Shown here piece after piece: positions 1 through 8,411 of a DNA stretch of 15,770 bases (position 1 is its first letter; the number at the start of each line of letters is the position of its first letter). Under the pieces are notes generated by a model. It had not been told where the DNA came from. It did no database searches and saw only the letters and a list, made by a program, of their open reading frames with translations. Origin of the DNA: Chloroflexota bacterium (lineage in GTDB: Bacteria; Chloroflexota; Dormibacteria; Dormibacterales; Dormibacteraceae); assembly GCA_005880175.1 (NCBI GenBank), contig VBJR01000174.1, positions 1-15,770 on the forward strand, read 5' to 3'. A program made the translations under genes and the position numbers.

Positions 1-149
1 TCCTCGATCAGCTCGGTGTTCAGGAGCTGGCCGCCGACCGGCCCCCGCTCCAGCAGCACCGCCTTCAGGTTCATGCGTGCGGCGTAGAGTCCGGCCGCCA
101 GCCCGGCGGGGCCCCCGCCCACGATGATGACGTCGAACTGCTCGCTCAC
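1..149 (-). CDS. trxB: Thioredoxin reductase-like FAD/NAD(P) oxidoreductase, N-terminal part (cut by window edge)
   Basis: Reading the minus strand from GTG at 149 gives 49 codons that leave the window still open. The protein begins with a short leader, then a beta strand (FDVIIVGGGPAG, residues 4-15) carrying the GxGxxG/A dinucleotide-binding loop for FAD, followed by LAAGLYAARMNLKAVLLERG and then GGQL. This is the usual start of low-molecular-weight thioredoxin reductases and close relatives, which pass NADPH electrons to thioredoxin in the cytoplasm. The redox CxxC lies beyond the window, so a ferredoxin-NADP reductase of the same fold is possible. No clear Shine-Dalgarno precedes the GTG. 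The VapC stop lies 50 bases upstream on the same strand. Confidence 0.8.
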   Translation of the reverse strand, partial: MSEQFDVIIVGGGPAGLAAGLYAARMNLKAVLLERGPVGGQLLNTELIE

Positions 150-199
150 GATGCTTCTAAAACCTTCGGCCCGAGGCCAGGATTCCGGTGGGCGTGAGT

Positions 200-589
200 C
201 TAACGAACCACCTCGACGGCGACGTCGAGCGGCAGCGCCGCCCACGCCCGGTCCGTCGTGAGGGCCACCGCCCCCCGGTCCCGGGCGAGCGCCAGACAGG
301 CGCGATCGCCCAACGAGAGCCCGGCGCGGGGCGCCCCGACCCAGATCCGGGCCGCGGCCTCGGCGTCGTCCGGCTCGAACGGCACGATGGTGACGCCGAT
401 CGCCTCGACGTCGCGGCGCATGCGCCCACCGACGGCTACGCCGCGCGCCGCCGCCTTCTGCAGCACCTCGGACCAGTTGACGGACGACATCAGCGCGCCC
501 TCCAGCACCGGGAGGACCGCCTCTGCCCCCGCCTCCTCGTGCAGGACCGCCAGCAGCGCCGAGGCGTCCAGCACGTGCCCCGCCGCCAT
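200..589 (-). CDS. vapC: VapC-type PIN-domain ribonuclease toxin
   Basis: A 129-residue protein, the usual length for a single PIN domain. The acidic residues that bind the metal in this family are all visible: D8 in VLDASALLA, E41 in SVNWSEVLQK, D95 in LSLGDRACLALA, and D113 in LTTDRAW. VapC toxins cut RNA (tRNA or rRNA in characterised members) and are held inactive by the cognate VapB. The ATG lies 5 bases after the stop of the antitoxin gene on the same strand, the normal antitoxin-first bicistronic order. The catalytic set looks intact, so the toxin is predicted active. The specific RNA target cannot be read from sequence. Confidence 0.9.
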   Translation of the reverse strand: MAAGHVLDASALLAVLHEEAGAEAVLPVLEGALMSSVNWSEVLQKAAARGVAVGGRMRRDVEAIGVTIVPFEPDDAEAAARIWVGAPRAGLSLGDRACLALARDRGAVALTTDRAWAALPLDVAVEVVR

Positions 590-594
590 GGCCG

Positions 595-858
595 TCAGCG
601 CGATTCCTCGCGCCGGGCCTCGGGGCGGCGGTCGGCCAGGAGCTCGTCGGCCAGGCTGACCCCTTCGGGCACTGCCTCACGGAAGGCGCGCCGCAGCCGG
701 GCCAGCGCCGCTCGGGGCCGCTCCAGCACCAGGCGGTCCTCCTCGACCCGGGCGACGAGCGTCTCCCCGGTCTCCAGGCCCATCGCGAGCCGGAGGTTCA
801 CCGGGATCACGAGGCGACCCTGCCGTCCGACGCGTATCCGTGGTTCATGAGATGGCAC
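595..858 (-). CDS. vapB: AbrB/MazE-fold (SpoVT-AbrB) antitoxin of the VapBC pair
   Basis: From a GTG at 858 this gives 87 residues. The N-terminal half is a swapped-hairpin AbrB DNA-binding domain (RIRVGRQGRLVIPVNLRLAMGLETGETLVARVEEDRLVLERP, residues 7-48, with the hallmark G-R-L-V-I-P core). The C-terminal half (49-87) is charged and probably helical, as expected for the arm that wraps the toxin. The frame stays open upstream to 1038, but that would run antisense through the TPP riboswitch and has no family resemblance, so I reject the long form. The GTG gives a normal distance to the AbrB fold. No Shine-Dalgarno is visible. The antitoxin presumably autoregulates the pair from the 859-900 region, which also lies behind the divergent thiamine promoter. 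Confidence 0.85.
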   Translation of the reverse strand: MPSHEPRIRVGRQGRLVIPVNLRLAMGLETGETLVARVEEDRLVLERPRAALARLRRAFREAVPEGVSLADELLADRRPEARREESR

Positions 859-898
859 TCTACCCAAACTGTGCCACGGCGCCAACGCTGCTGGCATC

Positions 899-926
899 TT
901 TACATCGGACCTGCCACGCGTAGAAT
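899..926 (+). promoter_or_regulatory. Sigma70-like promoter of the TPP-riboswitch operon
   Basis: TTTACA at 899-904 and TAGAAT at 921-926 are separated by 16 bases. Both differ little from the TTGACA/TATAAT consensus, which is notable in such GC-rich DNA. The predicted start near 933 falls at the 5' edge of the riboswitch aptamer, which supports the assignment. Confidence 0.7.
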
Positions 927-933
927 CGAGCCA

Positions 934-1022
934 GAACACGCGGGAGCTCCTCGGGGGGCTGAGAGGGCCGCAGGGCCGACCGCAACGAACCTGATCTGGG
1001 TAATGCCAGCGGAGGGAAGACG
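934..1022 (+). promoter_or_regulatory. TPP (THI-box) riboswitch
   Basis: The conserved thi-box parts are present in order: GGGCTGAGAGG around 956-966, then AACCTGATCTGGGTAATGCC at 988-1007 followed by AGCGGAGGGA. Helices can be drawn by eye: P2 from GCGG (940-943) with CCGC (980-983), P3 from AGCTCC (945-950) with GGGGCT, P5 from CTGG (996-999) with CCAG (1006-1009), and P4 from CCT (990-992) with AGG (1013-1015). The GGAGGG at 1011-1016 is both the 3' strand of the aptamer and the likely ribosome binding site of the permease that starts at 1026. Ligand binding should therefore hide the Shine-Dalgarno directly, with no room for a separate expression platform. Repression of translation by TPP is inferred. 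Confidence 0.95.
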
Positions 1023-1025
1023 ATC

Positions 1026-2414
1026 GTGAGCACCGCATATCCCGGCGTACCCGAGGCGTCTGGCGACCGCTTCCTCGAGGTCGAGGAGCGAGGCATCGAC
1101 CCCATCCCCGAGTCCGAGCGGCACGGCCGCGCCCGCGAGCTCGGGTTCCTGTGGGCCGGCGCGTTCCTCAACTACGCCAGCGTCCTGACCGCCAGCCTGG
1201 CCACCGGCTTCTTCGGCCTCGGCGTGTGGGACGGCCTGGCCGCGACCGTGCTGGGCACCGTGGCCGGCGCCGTGATCCTCGGGCTGCTCAGCCACACCGG
1301 GCCCCGGTCGGGCCTGCCCCAGATCGCCTACACACGCCGGGTCTTCGGCGAGGCCGGGGCCCGGCTGGGCGCGTTCCTGACGCTGTTCCTGGCGGTCGGC
1401 TGGTTCGCGGTCGGCGTGGTGATCGCGGCCCAGGCCGGCGTCCAGCTCTTCGCGCTGGCCGGCATGGGCGCGGCGGCGGGCAAGCTGGCGTTCCCGCTCG
1501 TGGTCGCCGTCTCCGGGATCACGGCGCTGGTCGCCGTGTACGGCCACGCGACCATCAAGGTGTTCGAGACCGTCGGCGCCGTCGCGTTCGCCGCGCTGTC
1601 GCTCGTCCTGTTCCTGCTGCTGGCGCCGCAGTTCCACTGGACGGCGGGCCCCACGGTCGGGGGTGGCGACTACGCGGGCGCGTTCGTGCTGGGGTTCATG
1701 GTCTGCTTCGCGCTGGTCGCCTCCTGGTACCCGTTCGCCAGCGACTACTCGCGGTACCTGCCGGCCAACACGCCCGGCCGCGGCCTGACCTGGTGGCCGG
1801 TGGCCGGCGTGACCCTGCCGATGGTCCTGCTCGGGCTGTTCGGCCTGCTCCTCCCCACCATCGACCCGAAGCTGGCCGCCGACCCCGCCGGCGGCATCCT
1901 GGCGGTGATCACCCGGCACGCGCCCGCGTTCGTGGCCCTGCCCTTCTTCGTCTTCGTCGTGCTGGGCGAGATCTGGGCCTGCTACCTGGACGTCTACACG
2001 GCCGGGCTCGTGACGCTGACGCTCGGCCTCCGGATGGAGCGGTGGCAGACGGCGCTCGGCTGCGGCGTCCTGGGCGCCGCGCTGGCGGCGTACGCGGTGG
2101 TGATCCGCGACTTCCACACCGCCTACCAGCAGTTCCTGCTCCTGACGTACCTGTGGGCGCCCGCCTGGGCGGTTATCGTGCTGCTGTCGTTCCGCGCCGG
2201 CGGCCGGGGCCGGGCGGCGCCGGCGCTGGTGGCCTGGGCGCTGGGCACGGCGGTCAGCCTGGTCTTCGTCAACTACCCGAACATCTATCCGGGCGCGCAC
2301 GTCCTCAACCAGCCGCTCGTGGACGCGCTGCACGGTGCGGACCTGTCCGGCCTGGTCAGCGCGGTGGTCGCGGGCGGGACGTACCTGCTGCTGCGGGGGC
2401 CTGCTCCCCGATGA
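1026..2414 (+). CDS. cytX: NCS1-family permease, probable hydroxymethylpyrimidine transporter CytX
   Basis: A 462-residue integral membrane protein starting at GTG 1026, ten bases after GGAGG inside the riboswitch. About twelve hydrophobic segments can be counted between residue 39 and the C-terminus. The motif [14 protein letters not shown] around residues 234-247 is typical of the nucleobase:cation symporter-1 family (cytosine, uracil, allantoin, thiamine and HMP permeases). The family alone does not fix the substrate. The TPP riboswitch directly in front and thiD overlapping behind point to the thiamine pyrimidine HMP, as proposed for riboswitch-controlled CytX proteins. Thiamine itself or another pyrimidine precursor is possible. 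The stop overlaps the thiD start as ATGA, suggesting translational coupling. Confidence 0.9.
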   Translation: MSTAYPGVPEASGDRFLEVEERGIDPIPESERHGRARELGFLWAGAFLNYASVLTASLATGFFGLGVWDGLAATVLGTVAGAVILGLLSHTGPRSGLPQIAYTRRVFGEAGARLGAFLTLFLAVGWFAVGVVIAAQAGVQLFALAGMGAAAGKLAFPLVVAVSGITALVAVYGHATIKVFETVGAVAFAALSLVLFLLLAPQFHWTAGPTVGGGDYAGAFVLGFMVCFALVASWYPFASDYSRYLPANTPGRGLTWWPVAGVTLPMVLLGLFGLLLPTIDPKLAADPAGGILAVITRHAPAFVALPFFVFVVLGEIWACYLDVYTAGLVTLTLGLRMERWQTALGCGVLGAALAAYAVVIRDFHTAYQQFLLLTYLWAPAWAVIVLLSFRAGGRGRAAPALVAWALGTAVSLVFVNYPNIYPGAHVLNQPLVDALHGADLSGLVSAVVAGGTYLLLRGPAPR

Positions 2415-3214
2415 GGCCGCCGGTCGTCCTGACGATCGCCGGCTCGGACTCGGGCGGCGGCGCGGGCATCCAGGCGGACCTCAAGACGTTCGCCGCCCTC
2501 GGCCTGCACGGCACCAGCGCGATCACGGCCGTCACCGCCCAGAACACGCTCGGGGTGAGCGGCTTCGTGGAGCTGGCGCCGGACATGGTCCGCGCGCAGA
2601 TCGACGACGTCGTCACCGACCTGGCGCCGGCCGCCGCCAAGACCGGCATGCTGGCGAGCGCGGCCATCATCGAGGTGGTGGCGGTCGCGGTGGCGGCGCA
2701 CGGCCTCTCGCGCCTGGTCGTGGACCCGGTCATGGTCGCCAAGGGGGGCGCGAAGCTGCTCCGGGACGACGCGGTGGAGGCGCTGCGGGCGCGCCTCCTG
2801 CCGCTGGCGGCCGTCGTCACGCCCAACCTGCCGGAGGCCGAGGTGCTGCTGGACCGCGGCATCGCCACCCGCGAGGAGCGGGAGCGGGCCGCCGCCGACC
2901 TGGTCGCGCTCGGCTGCCGGGCCGCGGTCGTCAAGGGCGGCCATGCCGGCGGCGACGCGGACGACGTCCTCTTCGCCGGCGGCGAGCCGGTGTGGCTGTG
3001 CGGCGAGCGCATCGCCACGGGCAACACGCACGGCAGCGGCTGCACGTTCAGCGCGGCCATCGCCGCCGGCCTGGCCCGCGGCGTGGACCTGGAGCGGGCC
3101 GTGGGCGACGCGAAGGCGTTCATCACCGGCGCGATCGAGGAGGCGCTGGAGGTCGGCCACGGCCACGGCCCGGTGAACCCGATGTGGGCGGTCGTACCCT
3201 GGCGTCGTGGGTGA
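2411..3214 (+). CDS. thiD: Hydroxymethylpyrimidine / phosphomethylpyrimidine kinase
   Basis: A 267-residue protein of the ribokinase fold, full length for ThiD. It begins with [21 protein letters not shown] (residues 6-26), the substrate-binding signature. [10 protein letters not shown] is at 104-113, [11 protein letters not shown] at 137-147, and the anion-hole/ATP motif [15 protein letters not shown] at 202-216 includes the family cysteine C211. ThiD phosphorylates HMP to HMP-P and then HMP-PP, which joins the thiazole unit to make thiamine phosphate. The ATG overlaps the permease stop by four bases, so uptake and trapping of HMP are encoded together under one TPP switch. The next gene starts inside the last codons of thiD. 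No fused ThiE or ThiN domain is present. Confidence 0.96.
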   Translation: MRPPVVLTIAGSDSGGGAGIQADLKTFAALGLHGTSAITAVTAQNTLGVSGFVELAPDMVRAQIDDVVTDLAPAAAKTGMLASAAIIEVVAVAVAAHGLSRLVVDPVMVAKGGAKLLRDDAVEALRARLLPLAAVVTPNLPEAEVLLDRGIATREERERAAADLVALGCRAAVVKGGHAGGDADDVLFAGGEPVWLCGERIATGNTHGSGCTFSAAIAAGLARGVDLERAVGDAKAFITGAIEEALEVGHGHGPVNPMWAVVPWRRG

Positions 3215-4865
3215 ATTCCATTTCTCGCCGAGGCCGAACCGCGCGGCGGAGATCCAGTGGCGACCGTGGTCGGCCGAGGCGTTCGACGAGGCGAAGGCCC
3301 AGGACAAGCCGATCCTGCTGTCGATCTCGGCCGTGTGGTGCCACTGGTGCCACGTGATGGACGAGACCACCTACTCCGCCGACGGCGTGATCGACCTGGT
3401 CAACCAGGAGTACGTGCCGGTGCGGGTGGACAACGACGTCCGGCCGGACGTCAACCAGCGCTACAACATGGGCGGCTGGCCCACGACCGCGTTCCTGACC
3501 CCGCAGGGCGACATCCTGACCGGGTTCACCTACGTGCCGCCCGAGCAGATGACGGACGCGCTGGCCAAGGTCGCGTCCTTCTACCGGACGAACAAGCCGG
3601 AGATCGTCGCGCGCGTGCTCGAGGGTCGCCGGCGGGCGGCGACCACGGTGGCGGCCAGCGCCGGCCAGCTCGAGCCGGGCGTGGTGGACCGCCTGCTGGG
3701 CAACGTCGAGACCGCGTACGACCGCGAGCACGGCGGCTTCGGCACGGCGCCGAAGTTCCCGCAGACCGACGCGATCGCGCTGCTGGCCGAGCAGTCCGTG
3801 CTGCGGGCCGAGCCGGCGCTGATGGACATGGCCCGCCACACGCTGGAGAAGATGGCGGGCGGGGGCACCTACGACCACGTCGAGGGCGGGTTCTTCCGCT
3901 ACTCGACCACCGCCGACTGGAGCGTGCCCCACTTCGAGAAGATGCTGGAGGACCACGGCGGCCTGCTCGCCGCGCTGGCCATGACCGGCCAGGTCGAGAT
4001 CCTGGACGACGCGGCGCGCTACCTGGACACGGTGCTGCGCGACCCCGAGACCGGGCTGTACGCGGGCAGCCAGGACGCGGACGAGGAGTACTTCGAGCTC
4101 GACGGGCACGGTCGCCACGAGCGGACCGCGCCGTACGTGGACCGGCGCGTGTACGCGGCCTGGAACTGCGGCCTCGCCATCGCCTACCTGGACGCGGACG
4201 TCCGGCTGGGCCGGCCGGCGCTGCGGGAGCGGGCCGGGACGCTGCTCGACCGGCTGTTCGCCGACCGGTGGACGCCGGACGGCGGGCTCCGCCACACCGA
4301 CGACCGCGGCGGTCAGCTCGGTGACCAGGTGTGGGGCCTGTGGGCCGCCGTCCGGGCCGCGGGCGCGCTGGGCGGTCCGTGGCGGGCGCGGGCGCTGGCG
4401 CTGGCCGCTCACCTGGAGGCGGCGTACGCCGACGCGGAGCTGGGCGGCTACTTCGACCACGCCGGCGGCGAGACGCTGGGGCGGCTGGAGGAGCGGATCA
4501 AGCCGCTGGGCGAGAACGCCGTCGCGGCGATCGCGCTGACCGAGCTGGACGCGCTGGTCGGCGACCCCGCGCTCGAGCTGCGCGACCGCGCCCGGCGCAC
4601 GCTGGCCTCGGTCGCGGCCCTGCCCCGCCGCTACGGCATCATGGCCGCGGTCTACGCCCGCGCCCTCGACCGGGTGCTCCGCGAGCCGGTCAAGCTGACC
4701 ACCCTCGACCCCGAGCTTCCGCGCGCGCTCCTCGGCGCCTACCCTTACGCCGTGATCGAGCGAGCGGGCGACGAGCGCGGGGTCCTGTGCGTGGGCACGA
4801 CCTGCCTCCCACCCACCGCCAGCGCTGAGGAGCTCGTCGCGGCGGTCGCGGCCCCACGTGCCTGA
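3207..4865 (+). CDS. DUF255 / YyaL (SPATA20-like) thioredoxin-fold protein
   Basis: A 552-residue protein from GTG 3207, overlapping thiD by eight bases. The first ~150 residues form a thioredoxin-like domain: [23 protein letters not shown], then the family CHWCHVM at 45-51 and [14 protein letters not shown]. The rest is rich in helices and resembles the (alpha/alpha)6 barrel of YyaL/SSP411 proteins, with [37 protein letters not shown] and [14 protein letters not shown]. Typical YyaL/SPATA20 proteins are around 650-700 residues, and this one looks like a compact form with a shorter insertion after the thioredoxin strands. The biochemical role is not established. The CxxC suggests redox or glycan-related work, and its place between thiD and lutB is probably operon packing. 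Confidence 0.88.
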   Translation: MGEFHFSPRPNRAAEIQWRPWSAEAFDEAKAQDKPILLSISAVWCHWCHVMDETTYSADGVIDLVNQEYVPVRVDNDVRPDVNQRYNMGGWPTTAFLTPQGDILTGFTYVPPEQMTDALAKVASFYRTNKPEIVARVLEGRRRAATTVAASAGQLEPGVVDRLLGNVETAYDREHGGFGTAPKFPQTDAIALLAEQSVLRAEPALMDMARHTLEKMAGGGTYDHVEGGFFRYSTTADWSVPHFEKMLEDHGGLLAALAMTGQVEILDDAARYLDTVLRDPETGLYAGSQDADEEYFELDGHGRHERTAPYVDRRVYAAWNCGLAIAYLDADVRLGRPALRERAGTLLDRLFADRWTPDGGLRHTDDRGGQLGDQVWGLWAAVRAAGALGGPWRARALALAAHLEAAYADAELGGYFDHAGGETLGRLEERIKPLGENAVAAIALTELDALVGDPALELRDRARRTLASVAALPRRYGIMAAVYARALDRVLREPVKLTTLDPELPRALLGAYPYAVIERAGDERGVLCVGTTCLPPTASAEELVAAVAAPRA

Positions 4866-6142
4866 GAGCCGGCGGCACTATCGCAAGCGCGTCGATGACG
4901 CGCTGGAGAGTCCGCGCCTGCAGGAGGCGCTGACCGGCGCGATGACCGGGCTTCGCGCGATGCGCGAGCGCGCGTTCCAGTCCTACGACTTCGAGACCGG
5001 GCGCGAGGAGCTGAAGCGCCGGCGCCGGGCCAACCTGCCCCGCCTGCCCGAGCTCGTCGAGCAGTTCCGGGAGCGGCTGGAGGCGGTTGGCGGCAAGTTC
5101 CACCTCGCGGCCGACGCGGCCGAGGCACGCCGGATCATCGGCGAGATCTGCCGGGAGGCGGGCGCCGGCATCGTGACCAAGAGCAAGTCGATGGCCACCG
5201 AGGAGATCGGGCTGAACGGCCACCTCGAGTCGCTGGGCATGGAGGTCGTCGAGACGGACCTCGGCGAGTACATGGTCCAGCGCCTCGGCCAGCACCCGAG
5301 CCACCTGCTGGCGCCGGCCATCCACCTGACCGTGGACGACTGGGCCGAGGAGCTGGGGGTCGAGCCGGACCGCGACGCGATCATGGCCCACGCGCGCGGG
5401 ACGCTGCGGGAGAAGTTCATCAACGCGTCGGTCGGGATCAGCGGCGCCAACGCCGCCATCGCCGAGACCGGCACGGTCATGATCGTGACCAACGAGGGCA
5501 ACGCCGACCTGACCGTGACGCTGCCCGAAGTGCACATCGCCGTCTTCGGGATCGACAAGGTGGTCGCCTCGCTGGACGACGCGGTCGCGATGCTGCGGAT
5601 GCTGCCCGCGCTCGTCCGACATCGGGTTCCAGCCGGTGATGGGCGCGCACGGGCCGCGCGAGATGCACTGCGTGGTGCTCGACAACGGCCGCACGGAGAT
5701 GCTGGCCGACCCGCTGTTCGCGGACGCGCTGACGTGCGTGCGCTGCGGCGCCTGCTCGAACGCGTGCCCGGCGTTCATGGCGGTCGGCGGCCACCAGTTC
5801 GGGCACATCTACAGCGGCCCGATCGGCCTGGTGCTCACGCCGTTCCACCACGGCCGTGAGGCGGCGGAGCTGCCCAACTCGCAGTGCACGCAGTGCAACG
5901 CGTGCCAGGAGATCTGCCCGGTGGACATTCCGCTGCCCCGGCAGATCCTGGAGCATCGCCGCCGGGGCCGCCGCAAGACGCTGGCGAAGCGCGCCCTGCT
6001 CGCCGCGTGGTCGCGGCCGGGGCTGGCCCAGGCCGGCATGCGCCTGGCGGCGCCGGTGGGCCGGGCGCTGGGCGTCGGCCCGATGCCGCTGGCGCCGCGG
6101 CCGTATCGCGCCCGCGCCCGGCCCGGCGGCGAGGGCTCGCCG
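4858..6142 (+). pseudogene. lutB: LutB-like LUD-domain / ferredoxin Fe-S protein, frame-broken
   Basis: From GTG 4858 (8-base overlap with the gene before) one frame encodes the LUD domain: TKSKSMATEEIGLN at 107-120, GQHPSHLLAPAIH, and SGANAAIAETGTVMIVTNEGNADL at about 195-218. Resemblance ends near base 5613 (DAVAMLRMLP). It resumes in the next frame from about 5615 with GPREMHCVVLDNGRT, then two 4Fe-4S motifs, CVRCGACSNACP (from 5735) and CTQCNACQEICP (from 5885). The joined product would be about 427 residues against roughly 470 for LutB, so some bases seem to be missing at the break. LutB is the electron-carrying subunit of LutABC, which oxidises L-lactate to pyruvate. No lutC is present. 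The frame then runs on into the LutA-like part without a stop. This is either a real pseudogene or an assembly indel. Confidence 0.8.
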
Positions 6143-6803
6143 GTGACGGTCTTCGTGTCCTGCCTGGTGGACCGGATGCTGCCCGAGGCGGGGGTGCTGC
6201 GGGCTGATCTCCAGCAACGCGGGCGACTTCGGCCGGGGGGCGCGGCTGATCGAGCGGCTGGCGGAGGCGCTGGCCGGGTCGGAGGGACCGGTCGTCACGC
6301 CGTCGGCGTCTTGCTTCGGCGCGGTGACGATCGACTCGCTGGAGTGGGACGGAGCCGGCGGCTCGGCCGCGACGGCGGCGCTGCGCGAGCGGCTCCGGGA
6401 CTCGACGCGGTTCGTGCTGGAGCTGCTGGAGTCGCGGCCGTCGCTGGTGCGGCCACCGGCGGCGCCGCTGCGCGTGGCCTACCACGACTCCTGCCAGACG
6501 AAGCGGCAGCTGGGGCTGGTGGCCGAGCCGCGGCGGGTCCTGGAGCTGGCCGGCTACGAGGTGGCGGACCTGCCCGACATCGCCAACTGCTGCGGGTTCG
6601 GCGGCACGTTCTCGCTGGACTGGCCGGCGGTGGCCGATCGCATGGCGCAGTGGAAGCTCGATGCGGTGGCCCGGACCGGCTGCGCGGTGGTGGCATCGGA
6701 CAACCCGGGCTGCCTGGCCCACATCCGCGCCGCCGCGGCGCGGCGAGGCCTGGACCTGCGCGTCGCCCACGTGCTCGAGCTCGTGGCGGAGCGCCTGGCG
6801 TAG
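6143..6803 (+). pseudogene. lutA: LutA-like CCG-domain (Fe)-S protein, frame-broken, fused in frame behind LutB
   Basis: GTG 6143 begins VTVFVSCLVDRMLPEAG, the normal LutA N-terminus, in the same frame as the LutB ferredoxin part. At 6190-6195 the frame changes: CCGLISSNAGDFGRGARLIERL starts at 6195 and runs to TAG at 6803. LutA normally has about 25 residues between the PEAG-like motif and its first CCG, and here they are absent. The remainder is good: VTPSASCFGAV, VAYHDSCQTKRQLG, NCCGFGGTFSL (second CCG motif) and SDNPGCLAHI. Family members carry an iron-sulfur cluster on the CCG cysteines. LutB and LutA are usually separate, so the absence of a stop between them is either a fusion or another result of the indels. 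A TGA in a third frame at 6144-6146 would give a standard GTGA overlap if LutB had one more shift. Confidence 0.78.
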
Positions 6804-6805
6804 CG

Positions 6806-7219
6806 ATGGACCTCGACTTCCTGCTCCTGGCCGACCGGGCCGAGGCGGTGAACGGCAAGCTGTACCTGATGGGCGGGGGCTGGGACCGGATCACGCTGCC
6901 GCAGTTCCCGGCGCCGGCCAGCTTCGACGTCGCGCTCGGCGTCATGGTCGCCTACACGGAGACGAACGAGCGGCACGAGTTCCACTTCACGCTGGAGGAC
7001 GACGACAACCAGGTGGTCCTCGGCCCGGTCACCGGCCAGTTCGAGCTGGGCCGGCCGCCGGGGCTGAAGCCGGCGCAGGCGCAGCGGTTCATGGTCGCCG
7101 TGCGCGGCCCGTTCCCCGTCCCCCACGCCGGCTGCTACCACTGGGTGGTGGCGCTGGACGGGCGGCGGGCCGGGCGCACCACGTTCTGGGCGGACCCGGT
7201 ACCGGCGCAGAGCGCGTGA
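6806..7219 (+). CDS. Small conserved protein of unknown function (DUF6941-like)
   Basis: A 137-residue cytoplasmic protein, ATG two bases after the LutA stop. It opens MDLDFLLLADRAEAVNGKLYLMGGGWDRI, a start I associate with the DUF6941 family of uncharacterised proteins. The rest alternates short beta strands (FDVALGVMVAY, EFHFTLEDDDNQVVLGPVTG, QRFMVAVRG, GCYHWVVALDG), consistent with an all-beta sandwich. There is no signal peptide, membrane span or catalytic motif. Its stop TGA (7217-7219) overlaps a GTG at 7216 that probably starts the next gene. The family name is from memory and should be checked by profile search. No function can be inferred. Confidence 0.75.
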   Translation: MDLDFLLLADRAEAVNGKLYLMGGGWDRITLPQFPAPASFDVALGVMVAYTETNERHEFHFTLEDDDNQVVLGPVTGQFELGRPPGLKPAQAQRFMVAVRGPFPVPHAGCYHWVVALDGRRAGRTTFWADPVPAQSA

Positions 7220-7279
7220 GCACGGGCGATCGACTGGGCTGAGGTCCCGCCGGGGGCCGTCGACCTGGACCGCTCGCTC

Positions 7280-8338
7280 GTGGAGGCGGCCGCCCGGAGC
7301 GCCGGTGACCGGCTCGCCGGCCGCGGCGGGGCGGGGCACCTGGTCGTGCTGCGGCGGGGTCGGGTGGTGCTGGACCGCGCGTTCGGCGCGGACCGGTCCA
7401 GCCTGTTCCTGATCTACTCGTGCAGCAAGGCGTACACGGCGCTGTGCGTGCACCTGCTGGTCGCGCGGGGCCAGCTGGCCCTGGACGAGCCGGTCGCGAC
7501 GTGGTGGCCCGAGTTCGGCGCCCGGGGCAAGGACGCGATCACGGCCCGCCACGTGCTCACGCACCGGGCGGGCGTGCCCGACGACTTCGCGGTGTGGACG
7601 CTGGCCACCGCGACCGACTGGACGGCCAGCGTGCACCGGATGGAGCGCCTGGTCCCCCGCTGGCCGGCCGGCGAGGTCACCGCGTACCACGCCCTGACAC
7701 AGGGGTGGATCCTGGGCGAGCTGGTCCGGCGCGCGTCGGGCGAGCGGGTGGAGTCGCTGCTGCGGGCCGCGCTGCTGGAGCCGATCGGGCTGCGGGACAC
7801 GTTCCTGGGCCTGCCGCCGGAGGAGTGGTCGCGCTCGGTGCCGGTCGTGCCGGCGGGGGGCCGGACGGAGCTGGCGAACGCGCTGGTCTTCAACCGACGG
7901 CGCTACCGGCAGGCGGTGGTCCCGGCCGCGACGGTGTCCGCGACCGGTCGGGACGTGGCGCGGTTCTTCGAGATGCTGCGGTGCGGCGGGGAGCTGGATA
8001 GGGTGCGGGTGCTGCGGCCCGAGACGATCGCGGCGGCCCGGCAGCCGGCGGTGGACGGCGGCGAGGTCGACGCGGACCGGACGCTGGGCCGCCCGGTGCG
8101 GTGGGCGCACGGGTTCCACCTGGGCGGGGTGCGGTCACGGGCGGACCTGGGCCGCTTCATGGGCGACCTCAGCGCGGAGGACGCGTTCGGCGCGGTGGGC
8201 AGCGACTGCTGCACGGCGTGGGTGGACCCGGCCCGGGAGCTGGTGTTCGTGTACCTGACGGCCCTCCTGCTGCCCACGGGAGCGGGCATCGCCCACCACG
8301 GCCTGGTCGCGGACTGCGTCCTGCGCGCGTGCGGGTGA
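7280..8338 (+). CDS. Serine hydrolase of the beta-lactamase class C / EstB fold
   Basis: The first usable start in frame is GTG 7280, giving 352 residues. S47-C-S-K50 is the SxxK nucleophile motif and Y136 in EVTAYHALTQG is the catalytic tyrosine motif (YxN replaced by YxA, as in esterase-like members). VLTHRAGVPD and LEPIGLRDTFLGLP are also typical. The third motif (HxG in many relatives) appears as GAVGSDCCTAWVDP. There is no signal peptide, so a cytoplasmic esterase or peptidase-like hydrolase is more likely than a resistance beta-lactamase. Upstream in the same frame, bases 7229-7279 read IDWAEVPPGAVDLDRSLV, which looks coding but has no standard start. GTG 7216, overlapping the preceding stop, would supply one if a single base were missing near 7228. 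The true gene probably begins at 7216. Confidence 0.85.
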   Translation: MEAAARSAGDRLAGRGGAGHLVVLRRGRVVLDRAFGADRSSLFLIYSCSKAYTALCVHLLVARGQLALDEPVATWWPEFGARGKDAITARHVLTHRAGVPDDFAVWTLATATDWTASVHRMERLVPRWPAGEVTAYHALTQGWILGELVRRASGERVESLLRAALLEPIGLRDTFLGLPPEEWSRSVPVVPAGGRTELANALVFNRRRYRQAVVPAATVSATGRDVARFFEMLRCGGELDRVRVLRPETIAAARQPAVDGGEVDADRTLGRPVRWAHGFHLGGVRSRADLGRFMGDLSAEDAFGAVGSDCCTAWVDPARELVFVYLTALLLPTGAGIAHHGLVADCVLRACG

Positions 8339-8411
8339 GCCGCCCCTGCGACACAGACGATCCACTTGCTCGGCGAGTCAGCGCGTAGGGCCTAGGGCCT
8401 CCCGGAAACGC

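Noticed and set aside
857..885. Promoter TTGGCG-N17-TAGAGT for vapB on the minus strand
   Set aside because: The -10 would overlap the GTG start codon, so the transcript could not contain it. No consistent alternative start fits the AbrB frame.
859..1038. N-terminal extension of the AbrB antitoxin back to 1038
   Set aside because: It would run antisense through the TPP riboswitch, and the extra residues have no similarity to the family. GTG 858 gives a normal length.
900..3370. Very long open frames antisense or out of frame to cytX and thiD
   Set aside because: They are Arg/Pro/Gly-rich translations with no family features, produced by high GC codon bias opposite clearly recognisable genes.
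7280..8338. Antibiotic-resistance beta-lactamase
   Set aside because: No signal peptide, YxA in place of YxN, and an esterase-like third motif. The fold does not imply resistance.
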